Source: Parenemella sanctibonifatiensis (GTDB taxonomy: Bacteria > Actinomycetota > Actinomycetes > Propionibacteriales > Propionibacteriaceae). From it: DNA of 64,000 nucleotides. Below the pieces are notes generated by a model. The model was not told the DNA's origin and made no database searches. It worked only from the letters and a program-made list of their open reading frames with translations. The position numbers and the translations under genes are program-made. Positions 15,926 to 24,621 of this stretch are shown in pieces; position 1 is the first letter of the stretch; each line of letters begins with the position of its first letter. Where the stretch lies: positions 124,001 through 188,000 of the forward strand of contig NZ_NMVJ01000011.1 in the NCBI RefSeq assembly GCF_002250565.1, given 5' to 3'.

Positions 15926-17323
15926 ATGACTGAACAGCCGCGCATCGTCCACCTGGGACTCGGCAACTTCCACCGCGCTCACCAGGCGGTCTACACCGCC
16001 GATGCCGCCGGCCAGCCGTGGCGCATCACCGCCGTGGCCCGCAGCAACCGCCAGCTCGTGGAGACGCTCAAGGCGCAGAATATGAGCTACACCATCGTCG
16101 AGGTCGGCCCCGGCGCCGCCGAGCCGCGCCGGATGACCGTGATCGACCGCGCGCTGGTCGCCAAGGATGAGCCCGCCGCGGTGCGCGCCGCCATCGCCGA
16201 CCCCGAATGCCACGTCGTCACCCTGACGATCACCGAGAAGGGCTACGGCTACAAGCCGGGCAGCAGCGACCTCGACGTCGAGGCGGCAGGCGTACGGGAG
16301 GACGCCGCCGGTCTCGGTGACGCCGACCGGGTGCCGACCACCATGCTGGCCGTGCTCGCCGGTGGCCTGCTGGACCGCGCCGACTCGGGCAACCCGATCA
16401 CCCTGGTGAGCTGCGACAACGTCGGCCACAACGGCACCGGTCTGGGTCGGCTGCTGCGCCAGTTCGCCGCGCTACTGCCGGCCGAGCAGGGCGACAAGCT
16501 CACCGCCTACCTGGACGCCTCGGTCTCGACCCCGAACACCATGGTCGACCGGATCGTCCCCGCCACCACCGACAAGCATCGGGACATGGCCGCCGAGGCC
16601 GGCTTCGAGGATCAGATCCCGGTGCCGGGCGAGCCCTTCACCATGTGGGTGCTCGAGGACGACTTCGCCGGCCCGCACCCCGACTGGGCCAGCAGCGGCG
16701 CGATCCTGTCCGACCAGGTGGACCGCTACGAGCTGGTCAAGCTCCGTCTCCTCAACGCCGCCAACTCGATGCTGGCCTACCTCGGCCTGCTCAACGGCGG
16801 CACCTTCATCGCCGAGGGCGCGGTCAACGACGCCATCAAGGCGGCGACCTGGCAGCTCGGCGAGGAGATGCAGCCCACCATCACGCTGCCCGACGGCTTC
16901 GACCCGATCGACTACCGCAAGGAGCTGTTCGTCCGGTTCTCCAACCTGGAGCTGGGTCACACCTGCCAGCAGGTCGGCTCCGACGGCTCGGCCAAGCTCA
17001 CCCAGCGCGTCCCGGGCCCGGTGGCCTGGCATGCCGAGCACGGCGACCCGGCCCCGAAGGCCCTGGTGCTGCTGACCGCAGCCTGGCTCGCGGCGGTCGT
17101 GTACGCCGACCTGCCCGAGGGCAATGTCCCCGACGAGCCGGCCCGCGATCTGCTCAAGCAGCTCGCCGAGGGTGGCGTGGACCAGCTCGCCAAGGCGGCC
17201 CTGGTGGACCACGCCGTGTTGGGTCCGCAGCTGGCCGAGCAGACCGCCTTCGTCGAGGCCGTGTCGGCGCAGCTGGTCGCGTTGCAGGAGAAGGGGCTGG
17301 CGGCCGTTCTCGCAGACTTCTGA
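15926..17323 (+). CDS. Mannitol/fructuronate dehydrogenase-family polyol or uronate oxidoreductase
   Basis: The long-chain mannitol dehydrogenase family interconverts polyols or hexonates with ketoses or keto-uronates using NAD(P). Seen: HLGLGNFHRAHQAVY near residues 8-22 (nucleotide-binding start), LVSCDNVGHNG near 160 and VDRIVP near 208, all family motifs. The catalytic segment reads KLRLLNAANSMLAY near residues 272-285. In Pseudomonas mannitol 2-dehydrogenase the pattern is K-x4-N-x2-H; here the Lys and Asn are kept but the His is Asn. 465 residues is normal. GAAGGGAG gives a good ribosome site. Context with a heparinase-like lyase suggests uronate metabolism, but the substrate is not certain. 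Confidence 0.88.
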   Translation: MTEQPRIVHLGLGNFHRAHQAVYTADAAGQPWRITAVARSNRQLVETLKAQNMSYTIVEVGPGAAEPRRMTVIDRALVAKDEPAAVRAAIADPECHVVTLTITEKGYGYKPGSSDLDVEAAGVREDAAGLGDADRVPTTMLAVLAGGLLDRADSGNPITLVSCDNVGHNGTGLGRLLRQFAALLPAEQGDKLTAYLDASVSTPNTMVDRIVPATTDKHRDMAAEAGFEDQIPVPGEPFTMWVLEDDFAGPHPDWASSGAILSDQVDRYELVKLRLLNAANSMLAYLGLLNGGTFIAEGAVNDAIKAATWQLGEEMQPTITLPDGFDPIDYRKELFVRFSNLELGHTCQQVGSDGSAKLTQRVPGPVAWHAEHGDPAPKALVLLTAAWLAAVVYADLPEGNVPDEPARDLLKQLAEGGVDQLAKAALVDHAVLGPQLAEQTAFVEAVSAQLVALQEKGLAAVLADF

Positions 17324-17367
17324 TCATGGTGGCTGCTGAGTCCGGCGGCCCGCGATTGTGATCAGTT

Positions 17368-17402
17368 GGCCCGGTCGGAGTGATCCGACCGGGCCGTTCT
17401 GT
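17368..17402 (+). terminator. Rho-independent-type terminator
   Basis: A perfect 11-bp stem, GGCCCGGTCGG / CCGACCGGGCC, with loop AGTGAT is followed by GTTCTGTG. It lies 45 bp after the dehydrogenase. Confidence 0.8.
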
Positions 17403-17490
17403 GTCCTGTCGTAGTCCTGAGGAGGTCAGTCGGGTCGCCGTGATGCGTCTAGAGTGACCAGCGTCGCCGCTTCAGACACAGGAGTCACCC

Positions 17491-19326
17491 ATGGACGTTG
17501 ACGACTACTTCCGCACCCTCGGCCACGACCGTGCCATCGGGGCGCTGCCAGGTCCGCCGGCCGGTACCTCGCCGCAAGCCTGGCGGGAACAGCGCCGGGA
17601 TCAGGTGTGGCAGGACTGGGGCCTGGCGGCACGACGTCCAGAACGTGACCTGCCGCCGGCCTGGCATGTCACCGGGGCGGTGGATCAGGGCAGTCACGTC
17701 GTGGAGCGCGGCTGGTTCGAGGCCTCGCCCGGGCTGGTCATCACCGCCAACCTCTACCGCCCGGCGGCCGGCCACGCCAGTGGTGCGGGCATGCTCTACT
17801 TCTGCGGCCACAGCCCGGCCCAGAAGATCCACTACCAAGATCATCCGCGGCGGCTGGCCCAGCTCGGCTTCACGACCTTGATCGTGGACACGCTGCAGTA
17901 CGGCGAGATCCCCGGCAAACATCACGGGTTGCACCGCTTCGGCGAGTTCTGGTGGGTGAGCCGAGGCTACTCACCGGCCGCTGCCGAGGCGTGGGTGGCG
18001 GTGCGGGCGTACGACCTGCTCGTCTCCCAAGGGATCGACAGCAGCCGGATCGGGGTGACCGGGCACAGCGGTGGCGGCGCCGTGAGTTGGTGGGCGGCGG
18101 TGCTGGAGCCGCGGATCGCCGCCGTGGTGACCTCGACCGGCACCGTGAGCGAGATCTCCCACCTTGATCATCGGACCCTGGACTCCCACTGTGACTGTTA
18201 CTTCCCGGTCAACCCGCGCGGCGAGGCGATCGCTGCTCTGTACTCCCTGGTCGCGCCGCGACCGACTCTGATTCTGGCGCCGCGGTTTGACCTGTGGTGT
18301 GCCTACGGCGCGGTCGTCGCGACGCGGGACAAGCTCGCCGATCACCACGCCGGGCACAGCCGGGAGCCGTGGCCGTTGGAGGTGTTCGGCTTCGAGGCCG
18401 AGCACGAATACACCCCCGCGTCGCGGCGCCGGGCCTTCGGCTGGCTGACTCAGTACGTCCGCGACGGCGGCGCTCCGGCACCGGAACTGCCCGCCGACAT
18501 CGACGGCGTACGGCTGCCCGAGGAGGACCTGCGCGTGTTCGGTGGTGGTGCGCAGCCGCCGCGCCATGCCGCCAATGAGACCGCCGCGGCCTGGCTGACC
18601 GACGCCGAACCGGTCGAGGGGCTGACGCCTGACGAGGTGGCGCAGCGCGTCTGGGACACCTGTTTCGGCTTCGCCGAAGACCGGCCACCAGCTGGGGGAG
18701 TGCGGATCGAGCGGCGCTACTGGCGGGCCGGCACGGAGTTTCTCGACTTCAGCCACGAACCCGAGCCGGGCTGGCGGGTCGAGGCCACGCTGCGCCGACC
18801 GCTCCCTGATCCGGGCGATCGAGCCGAGGCAACTGGGCAGCCGCTGCGGGTGTACGCCGATCACCGCGCGGTCGACCGGCTCAGCAAGGACCCCGTCACT
18901 GAGCCGACGCTGCAGTTGGCGGTGCGCGGGTCGGGTCGCAGTGCCTGGCATCCGGCGCGGGACTGGCACGTCCGCCGGGCTGCCGTCCTGCTGGGCCGGC
19001 CGCTGGCGGCGATGCGGGCCCTCGACATCCTGCGGGGGCTGCAGGCGTACGCCGAGGTCGCCGGTCAGCCGGCCGGCGTCCACCTGTACGCCGGGCGCGA
19101 GATGGCGGTGCCGGCGCTGCTCGCGGCGGTGCTGGAACCCTCGGTGACCACGCTCGAGGTGACCGACCTGCCCGCCTCGATGCAGCTCTCGGACCAGGAG
19201 CTCGCCGAGCAGGGCAGTGCCGGGGCGCAGCCCGAGGTCGGCGGACTGCTCCGGGTCGCTGACGTCGACGACCTGCTGACCACCCTCAAGGACCGCGGCG
19301 TGCGGGTCGTGACATCGATTGCGTAA
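17491..19326 (+). CDS. Large alpha/beta-hydrolase, acetyl-xylan-esterase/carbohydrate-esterase-like
   Basis: 611 residues. Residues about 70-335 form an alpha/beta-hydrolase domain: nucleophile elbow GHSGGGAVSW near 191-200 (Ser 193), a likely Asp in PRFDLWCAYG near 264, and His in EHEYTP near 305. It resembles the acetyl esterase and 4-O-methyl-glucuronoyl esterase-type enzymes that strip esters from plant polysaccharides. The C-terminal 250 residues contain a weaker second region (LAAMRALDILRGLQAYAE) that I cannot assign. There is no signal peptide. TAGAGT at 17450-17455 and ACAGGAG before the ATG give a leadered transcript. Confidence 0.75.
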   Translation: MDVDDYFRTLGHDRAIGALPGPPAGTSPQAWREQRRDQVWQDWGLAARRPERDLPPAWHVTGAVDQGSHVVERGWFEASPGLVITANLYRPAAGHASGAGMLYFCGHSPAQKIHYQDHPRRLAQLGFTTLIVDTLQYGEIPGKHHGLHRFGEFWWVSRGYSPAAAEAWVAVRAYDLLVSQGIDSSRIGVTGHSGGGAVSWWAAVLEPRIAAVVTSTGTVSEISHLDHRTLDSHCDCYFPVNPRGEAIAALYSLVAPRPTLILAPRFDLWCAYGAVVATRDKLADHHAGHSREPWPLEVFGFEAEHEYTPASRRRAFGWLTQYVRDGGAPAPELPADIDGVRLPEEDLRVFGGGAQPPRHAANETAAAWLTDAEPVEGLTPDEVAQRVWDTCFGFAEDRPPAGGVRIERRYWRAGTEFLDFSHEPEPGWRVEATLRRPLPDPGDRAEATGQPLRVYADHRAVDRLSKDPVTEPTLQLAVRGSGRSAWHPARDWHVRRAAVLLGRPLAAMRALDILRGLQAYAEVAGQPAGVHLYAGREMAVPALLAAVLEPSVTTLEVTDLPASMQLSDQELAEQGSAGAQPEVGGLLRVADVDDLLTTLKDRGVRVVTSIA

Positions 19327-19419
19327 CAAACCATGAAATTTGCTGGCCGATAGCGGACAGATGGATACGTCCTAAGTAACCCTTTTATTACGAAGCGGCC
19401 CGGGCGGCGCCCAGGTCGG

Positions 19420-19425
19420 TTAGCG
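19420..19425 (+). promoter_or_regulatory. -10-like hexamer of the sugar-binding lipoprotein gene
   Basis: TAGCGT lies about 32 nt before ATG 19458, with AAGGAG at 19447-19452 in the leader. An AT-rich stretch (19320-19395) upstream is the most likely operator region. Confidence 0.5.
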
Positions 19426-19457
19426 TGAGCGCAGGTTTTCTCTACCAAGGAGCGAAG

Positions 19458-21089
19458 ATGCGCCTCAACCGACGGTCCCTGCTGGCCGGTACTGCGGCAG
19501 TTGCGGCCGGTGCCGCCCTGACCGCCTGCTCGACGGACGACAACGCCACCGGCGGCGAGGGTGGCGGCAACGCCAATGCGCCGGAGTCTCGCGACAGCCT
19601 CAAGCCGACCTACGCCAAGCTCGCAGGGACCACCCCTGACGTCGAAGCCGACGTCGAGCTGGGCCTGCCCGAGGCGTACTGGACCTACCCGGAGCCGCCG
19701 CCCTCGCGCGACATCCTGCCGCTGCCTGAGATCGCGACCGTCAGCTTCCTGACCCAGGGCAACGCCCCGCCGGCGGCCCGCGGCAACAACCAGCGTTGGG
19801 ATGACCTCGAGCAGGCAACCGGCGCACAGTGGGACATCACCTTTGGTTCCTTCGTCGACTACGACGCGGTCTTCCAGACCCGGGTCGCCTCCGGTGACCT
19901 GCCCGACTTCGTCCAGGTCGTCCCGGTGTCCCGGTTCGGTGACCTGCTGGAGTCCGAGTTCGAAGACCTCACTGAGTACCTGTCCGGCGACGCCGCCGCG
20001 GAGTACCCCGCGCTGGCCGCGATGCGCCCGGATGCCTGGGACGTCGGCGTCATCAACGGCGCTCTGCGCGCCATCCCCCGTCCGCGTACCGCGGCGACCG
20101 GTCGCTGCTGCCGCACCAGCGCGGCCAACCTCGAGGCGATCGGCCTGGATTCGATGGTGGAGCCGGCCAACTACGAGGAGCTGTACGACATCTTCACCGA
20201 GCTGACCGGAGACGGGAAGTTCGCGATGGGGTCGGATCCGGTCGAGTGGCTGCTCAACCTGGTGCTGGAGGGCCTCGGGGCGCCGAACATCTGGCGCGTC
20301 GAGGATGACGGCAGCTTCATCCACGCCAACGAGTCCGAGGAGATGGTCGCGGCGCTGGAGTGGGTCAAGAAGGTCTGGGATGCGGGCCTGCTGCACCCGA
20401 ACTCCTTCATCGAGCCGCAGAACAACAACGTCTGGTGGAAGGCCGAGCAGACCACCTTCTATCACGAGGGTGCGATCACTCGGGTGACGCTGACAGAAGA
20501 GGGTTCCGACCGCAGCACCGGCTTCCTGGTCAACCCGAAGTTCGACGGCGGTGGGCCGGCGGTCAAGCACACCGGTCCGGGTGCCTACTACGCGCCGATC
20601 GCGATCTCCAAGCAGGACTCGCCCGATCGGGTACGCGAGCTGCTCCGGGTCGCCGACGCGCTCGCGTCCCCGTACGGCACCGCGGAGTACACGCGGTTCC
20701 AGTACGGCATCGAGGGTCGCCACTTCACCATCGAGGACGGCGCCATCAAGACCAACTCCGACATGAGCAAGCAGGAGCCGCTGATGACCAGCTACCTGGG
20801 CATGCAGGGGTCGTCCGTCTTCCAAGGCCCGGAGAAGTCCGGTCAGATGACGCTGGACTTCGCCCGCAAGATCATGGTGGACAAGATGCCCAACCCGGCC
20901 GAGAACATCTTCAATGAGGAGGACGTCAACTCCATCGCGGCCGAGCGGCAGTTGACCGACCTCAAGGCCGACATCATCCAGGGCCGTCAGCCGATGACTG
21001 CCTGGGAGAACGGCGTGAAGAGCTTCAGCTCCGCCAAGGAGAAGGCCAAGCAGGTCTACGCCGAGGAGTACGCCAAGCTCAACGGCTGA
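19458..21089 (+). CDS. Tat-exported lipoprotein, ABC sugar-binding protein (LplA-like)
   Basis: The N-terminus has a twin-arginine motif (NRRSLLAG) and a lipobox, LTAC, with the lipid-bearing Cys at residue 24, so the protein is folded in the cytoplasm and anchored outside. The body is a family-1 extracellular solute-binding protein of the large LplA type (543 residues; IPRPR, NFDELY-like NYEELYDIFTELTG, and TGPGAYYAPIAISK). It binds an oligosaccharide or sugar for an ABC importer. No permease is next to it; partners must lie elsewhere. The stretch ATGRCCRTSAAN near residue 217 is unlike homologues and could reflect two compensating indels. A strong terminator follows. Confidence 0.85.
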   Translation: MRLNRRSLLAGTAAVAAGAALTACSTDDNATGGEGGGNANAPESRDSLKPTYAKLAGTTPDVEADVELGLPEAYWTYPEPPPSRDILPLPEIATVSFLTQGNAPPAARGNNQRWDDLEQATGAQWDITFGSFVDYDAVFQTRVASGDLPDFVQVVPVSRFGDLLESEFEDLTEYLSGDAAAEYPALAAMRPDAWDVGVINGALRAIPRPRTAATGRCCRTSAANLEAIGLDSMVEPANYEELYDIFTELTGDGKFAMGSDPVEWLLNLVLEGLGAPNIWRVEDDGSFIHANESEEMVAALEWVKKVWDAGLLHPNSFIEPQNNNVWWKAEQTTFYHEGAITRVTLTEEGSDRSTGFLVNPKFDGGGPAVKHTGPGAYYAPIAISKQDSPDRVRELLRVADALASPYGTAEYTRFQYGIEGRHFTIEDGAIKTNSDMSKQEPLMTSYLGMQGSSVFQGPEKSGQMTLDFARKIMVDKMPNPAENIFNEEDVNSIAAERQLTDLKADIIQGRQPMTAWENGVKSFSSAKEKAKQVYAEEYAKLNG

Positions 21090-21108
21090 TCGACTCCCAG
21101 CATCAGTT

Positions 21109-21140
21109 CCGGCCCCGCACGCCCGAGTGTGCGGGGCCGG
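21109..21140 (+). terminator. Terminator hairpin after the binding-protein gene
   Basis: A perfect 12-bp stem, CCGGCCCCGCAC / GTGCGGGGCCGG, with an 8-base loop, 20 bp after the stop. Confidence 0.75.
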
Positions 21141-21192
21141 CAGGCTGTTGGCCCCCTCTTCGACACATCGGGCACAAGCTGGTCAGGGACGA

Positions 21193-21198
21193 TAGATT
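21193..21198 (+). promoter_or_regulatory. -10-like hexamer of purL
   Basis: TAGATT, 6 nt before GTG 21205. Confidence 0.6.
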
Positions 21199-21204
21199 GG
21201 GTCC

Positions 21205-23478
21205 GTGGCCGACACCGTCAACGATGCTCAGCAGACTCCCGACATCGCCCAGCCGTGGGCCGAGCTCGGGCTGAAGCCCGACGAGTACGAGCGGATCCGC
21301 TCGATCCTCGACCGCCGCCCGACCGCCTGTGAGTTGGCGATGTACTCGGTGATGTGGTCTGAGCACTGCTCTTACAAGTCCTCCAAGATCCACCTGAAGA
21401 AGTTCGGTGCGCTGAGCCAGGACACCCCGCGCGGGCCGCTGCTGGCCGGTATCGGCGAGAACGCCGGCGTGGTCGACATCGGCCACGGCTATGCCGTCAC
21501 CTTCAAGGCCGAGTCACACAACCACCCCTCCTTCGTGGAGCCCTACCAGGGCGCCGCGACCGGTGTCGGCGGCATCGTGCGCGACATCCTGGCGATGGGC
21601 GCCCGCCCGGTGGCCGTGATGGATCCGCTGCGGTTCGGCCCGCTGGATGCGCCCGACACCCGCCGCGTGATGCCCGGGATCGTCGCCGGCGTCGGCGGCT
21701 ACGGCAACTGTCTGGGCCTGCCCAACATCGGCGGCGAGGTCGTCTTTGACTCGACCTACGCCGGCAACCCGCTGGTCAACGCACTCTGCGTGGGCGTACT
21801 GCGGCACGAGGACCTGCACCTCGCCCATGCCAGTGGCGTCGGCAACAAGGTGATCCTGTACGGCGCAGCCACCGGCGGCGACGGCATCGGCGGTGTCTCG
21901 GTGCTGGCTTCGGAGACCTTCGATTCGGACGGCCCGGCCAAGCGCCCCAGCGTCCAGGTCGGCGACCCCTTCATGGAGAAGCTGCTGATCGAGTGCACCT
22001 TGGAGCTCTTCTCCGAGGGCCTCATCAGCGGCATCCAGGATCTCGGCGGCGCGGGACTGTCGTGTGCCACCAGCGAGCTCGCCAGCGCTGGTGACGGCGG
22101 CATGCACGTCGATCTCGACCTGGTGCCGCTGCGGGACTCCTCCCTGAGCCCCGAAGAGATCCTGATGAGCGAGTCCCAGGAACGCATGATGGCGGTCGTC
22201 ACTCCGGACAAGGTCGATGCCTTCATGGCGATCTGCCGCAAGTGGGAGGTGCAGGCAACCGTCATCGGTGAGGTCACCGACGGCGAGCACCTGGTGATCG
22301 ACTGGCACGGCGCAACCGTCGTCGATGTGCCGCCGCGCACTGTCGCCCACGACGGCCCCACCTACGACCGTCCCTACAGCCGGCCGGAGTGGATCGACGC
22401 CGTGATGGCCGACGACGCCAACGAGCTGCCGCGCGACAACAGCCCCGAGGGCCTCAAGCAGGCGCTGTTGACCATGGTCGGATCGCCGAACCTTGCCGAC
22501 AAGTCCTGGGTGACCGACCAGTACGACCGCTACGTCCGAGGAAACTCGGTGCTGGCCCAGCCTGAGGACTCCGGCGTCATCCGAATCGATGAGGAGACCG
22601 GTCTGGGGATCGCCCTGGCGACCGACTGCAACAGTCGATTCGCCTACCTCAACCCCTATCTGGGCGCCCAGCTGGCGCTGGCGGAGGCGTATCGCAACGT
22701 TGCCGTGGTCGGCGCCGAACCGGTGGCGATCACCGACTGCCTCAACTTCGGTTCGCCCGAGGATCCGGCGGTGATGTGGCAGTTCGTCGAGGCGATCCTG
22801 GGGCTGGTGGACGGCTGCCAGCAGCTCGGCATCCCCGTCACCGGCGGCAACGTGTCCTTCTACAACCAGACCGGCGAGACCGCGATCCTGCCGACGCCAG
22901 TGGTTGGTGTGCTCGGTGTGATCGACGACGTCGCCGCGCGTACGCCGATGGGCTTCAGCCACCCCGGCGACGCCGTGGTGATGCTGGGCACCACCCGTGA
23001 GGAGATGTCGGGTTCCCAGTGGGCCGACGTCGTCCACGGCGGCCACCTCGGCGGCCAGCCGCCGCAGGTCGACCTGGATCACGAACGCCGACTGGCACTG
23101 GTGATGCGTGCGGCCGCGGCCGAGGGCCTGCTCAGCTCCGCCCACGACCTGGCGGACGGCGGTCTGGCCCAGGCGCTGGTGGAGTCGGCGCTCCGCCACG
23201 ACCAGGGCGTCGCGCTGACGCTGCCGACCGGGGAGGGGGCCGCGTACGAACCGGCTGTCCAGCTCTTCAGTGAATCCGCCGGCCGCGCGTTGGTCAGCCT
23301 CGCCGGCCAGCACCTGCGTCGGCTGCGCGAGCTCTGCGAGGAGCACGGCGTCGAACTGACCCGCTTGGGTGAGGTGACCGGTGCCCCGGCGCTCGAGATC
23401 AACGGCCTGATCAGCCTTGACCTGGCTGAGATCCGCGAGGTCTGGACCGCACCGATCCCGGCCGCGATGGGTGCCTGA
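21205..23478 (+). CDS. purL: FGAM synthetase large subunit, small-type PurL
   Basis: PurL makes FGAM from FGAR, ATP and ammonia from PurQ. At 757 residues it is the small type that needs PurS and PurQ, both encoded at 6.1-7.9 kb. Seen: [16 protein letters not shown] near residues 46-61 (substrate-binding His region), [21 protein letters not shown] near 100 (ATP/Mg site) and [10 protein letters not shown] near 548. The GTG start is leaderless. It has its own promoter, isolated from purQ by 13 kb, so the subunit genes are not one operon. Confidence 0.97.
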   Translation: MADTVNDAQQTPDIAQPWAELGLKPDEYERIRSILDRRPTACELAMYSVMWSEHCSYKSSKIHLKKFGALSQDTPRGPLLAGIGENAGVVDIGHGYAVTFKAESHNHPSFVEPYQGAATGVGGIVRDILAMGARPVAVMDPLRFGPLDAPDTRRVMPGIVAGVGGYGNCLGLPNIGGEVVFDSTYAGNPLVNALCVGVLRHEDLHLAHASGVGNKVILYGAATGGDGIGGVSVLASETFDSDGPAKRPSVQVGDPFMEKLLIECTLELFSEGLISGIQDLGGAGLSCATSELASAGDGGMHVDLDLVPLRDSSLSPEEILMSESQERMMAVVTPDKVDAFMAICRKWEVQATVIGEVTDGEHLVIDWHGATVVDVPPRTVAHDGPTYDRPYSRPEWIDAVMADDANELPRDNSPEGLKQALLTMVGSPNLADKSWVTDQYDRYVRGNSVLAQPEDSGVIRIDEETGLGIALATDCNSRFAYLNPYLGAQLALAEAYRNVAVVGAEPVAITDCLNFGSPEDPAVMWQFVEAILGLVDGCQQLGIPVTGGNVSFYNQTGETAILPTPVVGVLGVIDDVAARTPMGFSHPGDAVVMLGTTREEMSGSQWADVVHGGHLGGQPPQVDLDHERRLALVMRAAAAEGLLSSAHDLADGGLAQALVESALRHDQGVALTLPTGEGAAYEPAVQLFSESAGRALVSLAGQHLRRLRELCEEHGVELTRLGEVTGAPALEINGLISLDLAEIREVWTAPIPAAMGA

Positions 23479-23485
23479 GCCCGCC

Positions 23486-24520
23486 ATGGCGATGCAGCCG
23501 ATGTCGGGCACCCACGAGCTTGCGCCGAACATGTACGCCCGCAACGCAGCCTTCCTCATCATTGGCGTGGTGGTGATCACGATCGCTGTCACCGTGGGTG
23601 GCGGAGCGATCGGCAACATCACCGGCTCGTCGTCGACCAGCGTCATCATCGGACTGGCCATCGGTTTCGTGCTCGGCGCAGGCGGGTCGATCCTCATCTT
23701 CTGGACGTGGCTGCGGGGCTACCGGTCTGCCTCGGTCGACTTCGGTACCGGCATCCTGAGCGGCCCGGCCGGTGACATTCCGCTTCGCTCGATCGACAAG
23801 GCGATGGTGATCCCCGCGCAACGCCCGCTCGTCGGCGTCTACGGTGCCGATCTGGTGTTGGGCGCCGGCGACAAGGAGGCTGCACGGCTCTTCCTGCAGG
23901 GGACTCGGCTGCGCAAGGCGCGGCGCGACAACGTTGAGGTGGTGGCGGAGGTGCTGCGGCGCAGTTCGGCGCCGACCACCCCGGACACCATCGAGGGGTT
24001 GGTGGTGGCGGACCTGCTCGAGGCGCCGAGCTGGCACCGTTTCCCGCCGCCGAACAGCCCCGAGCGGGCTGCCCGCAACATCCTCATGACACCGATCGTG
24101 CCCACGCCGCCGCGCAAGGGGATGGCCACGGTCGCCAGCAACCTTGGGGTGCCGGCCGACGTGATCGCCGGCACCATCCAGGCCGACCCGGATGCGGTGC
24201 AGCGCTACTGCGCGGCGCTGGCGGCGGCCGGCGTACAGGTGGAGGTCCTGCAGGGCAGCGACGACTCCGGGGAGTTGGCGCCCGAAATCCAGCTCGAAGC
24301 CACCAAGGCGTTGGCGGTGCTGACGGGCCAGCCGGTGGAGGCGGTCACCGTCGAGCAGGCGCCGGAGTTGTCCGCGCGGCTCGCCGCCATCGTCAACCCA
24401 CTCGGCATGGCGGAAGCGGTCGACGTGCTCAAGGGCCTTGAGCCGGAGCGCCGCGAGAAGATCCTGGCCGAGGATGTCGGCATGAAGGCCATCTGGGAGG
24501 CCCGCAATCTGCGGCCGTGA
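23486..24520 (+). CDS. Hypothetical two-TM membrane protein
   Basis: 344 residues starting MAMQPMSGTHELAPNMYARN, then two adjacent TM helices near residues 21-45 and 52-75, and a long soluble C-terminal part. That part contains RSIDKAMVIPAQRPLVGVYG and several helical segments typical of degenerate helix-hairpin repeats (LAVLTGQPVEAVTVEQAPEL). I do not recognise a family. The start lies 7 bp after the purL stop, so it is probably co-transcribed with purL. The frame extends upstream into purL, but that part has no membrane-protein features. Confidence 0.7.
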   Translation: MAMQPMSGTHELAPNMYARNAAFLIIGVVVITIAVTVGGGAIGNITGSSSTSVIIGLAIGFVLGAGGSILIFWTWLRGYRSASVDFGTGILSGPAGDIPLRSIDKAMVIPAQRPLVGVYGADLVLGAGDKEAARLFLQGTRLRKARRDNVEVVAEVLRRSSAPTTPDTIEGLVVADLLEAPSWHRFPPPNSPERAARNILMTPIVPTPPRKGMATVASNLGVPADVIAGTIQADPDAVQRYCAALAAAGVQVEVLQGSDDSGELAPEIQLEATKALAVLTGQPVEAVTVEQAPELSARLAAIVNPLGMAEAVDVLKGLEPERREKILAEDVGMKAIWEARNLRP

Positions 24521-24534
24521 GAGGCGTACGCCTG

Positions 24535-24571
24535 ACCTGCACAACTACAGCCTCCAGCGGTAGCGCAGCGG
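24535..24571 (+). repeat. Family A hairpin, solo copy 3
   Basis: Consensus left arm ACCTGCACAACTACAG with a decayed right arm (GGTAGCGCAG). It follows the 10-bp palindrome AGGCGTACGCCT. Confidence 0.65.
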
Positions 24572-24608
24572 GGCCGTGGCTCCCGACCACCCCACACGTC
24601 CGACCCAC

Positions 24609-24614
24609 TAACCT
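24609..24614 (+). promoter_or_regulatory. -10-like hexamer of the M20 peptidase gene
   Basis: TAACCT, 7 nt before ATG 24622. Confidence 0.55.
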
Positions 24615-24621
24615 GACCGGC

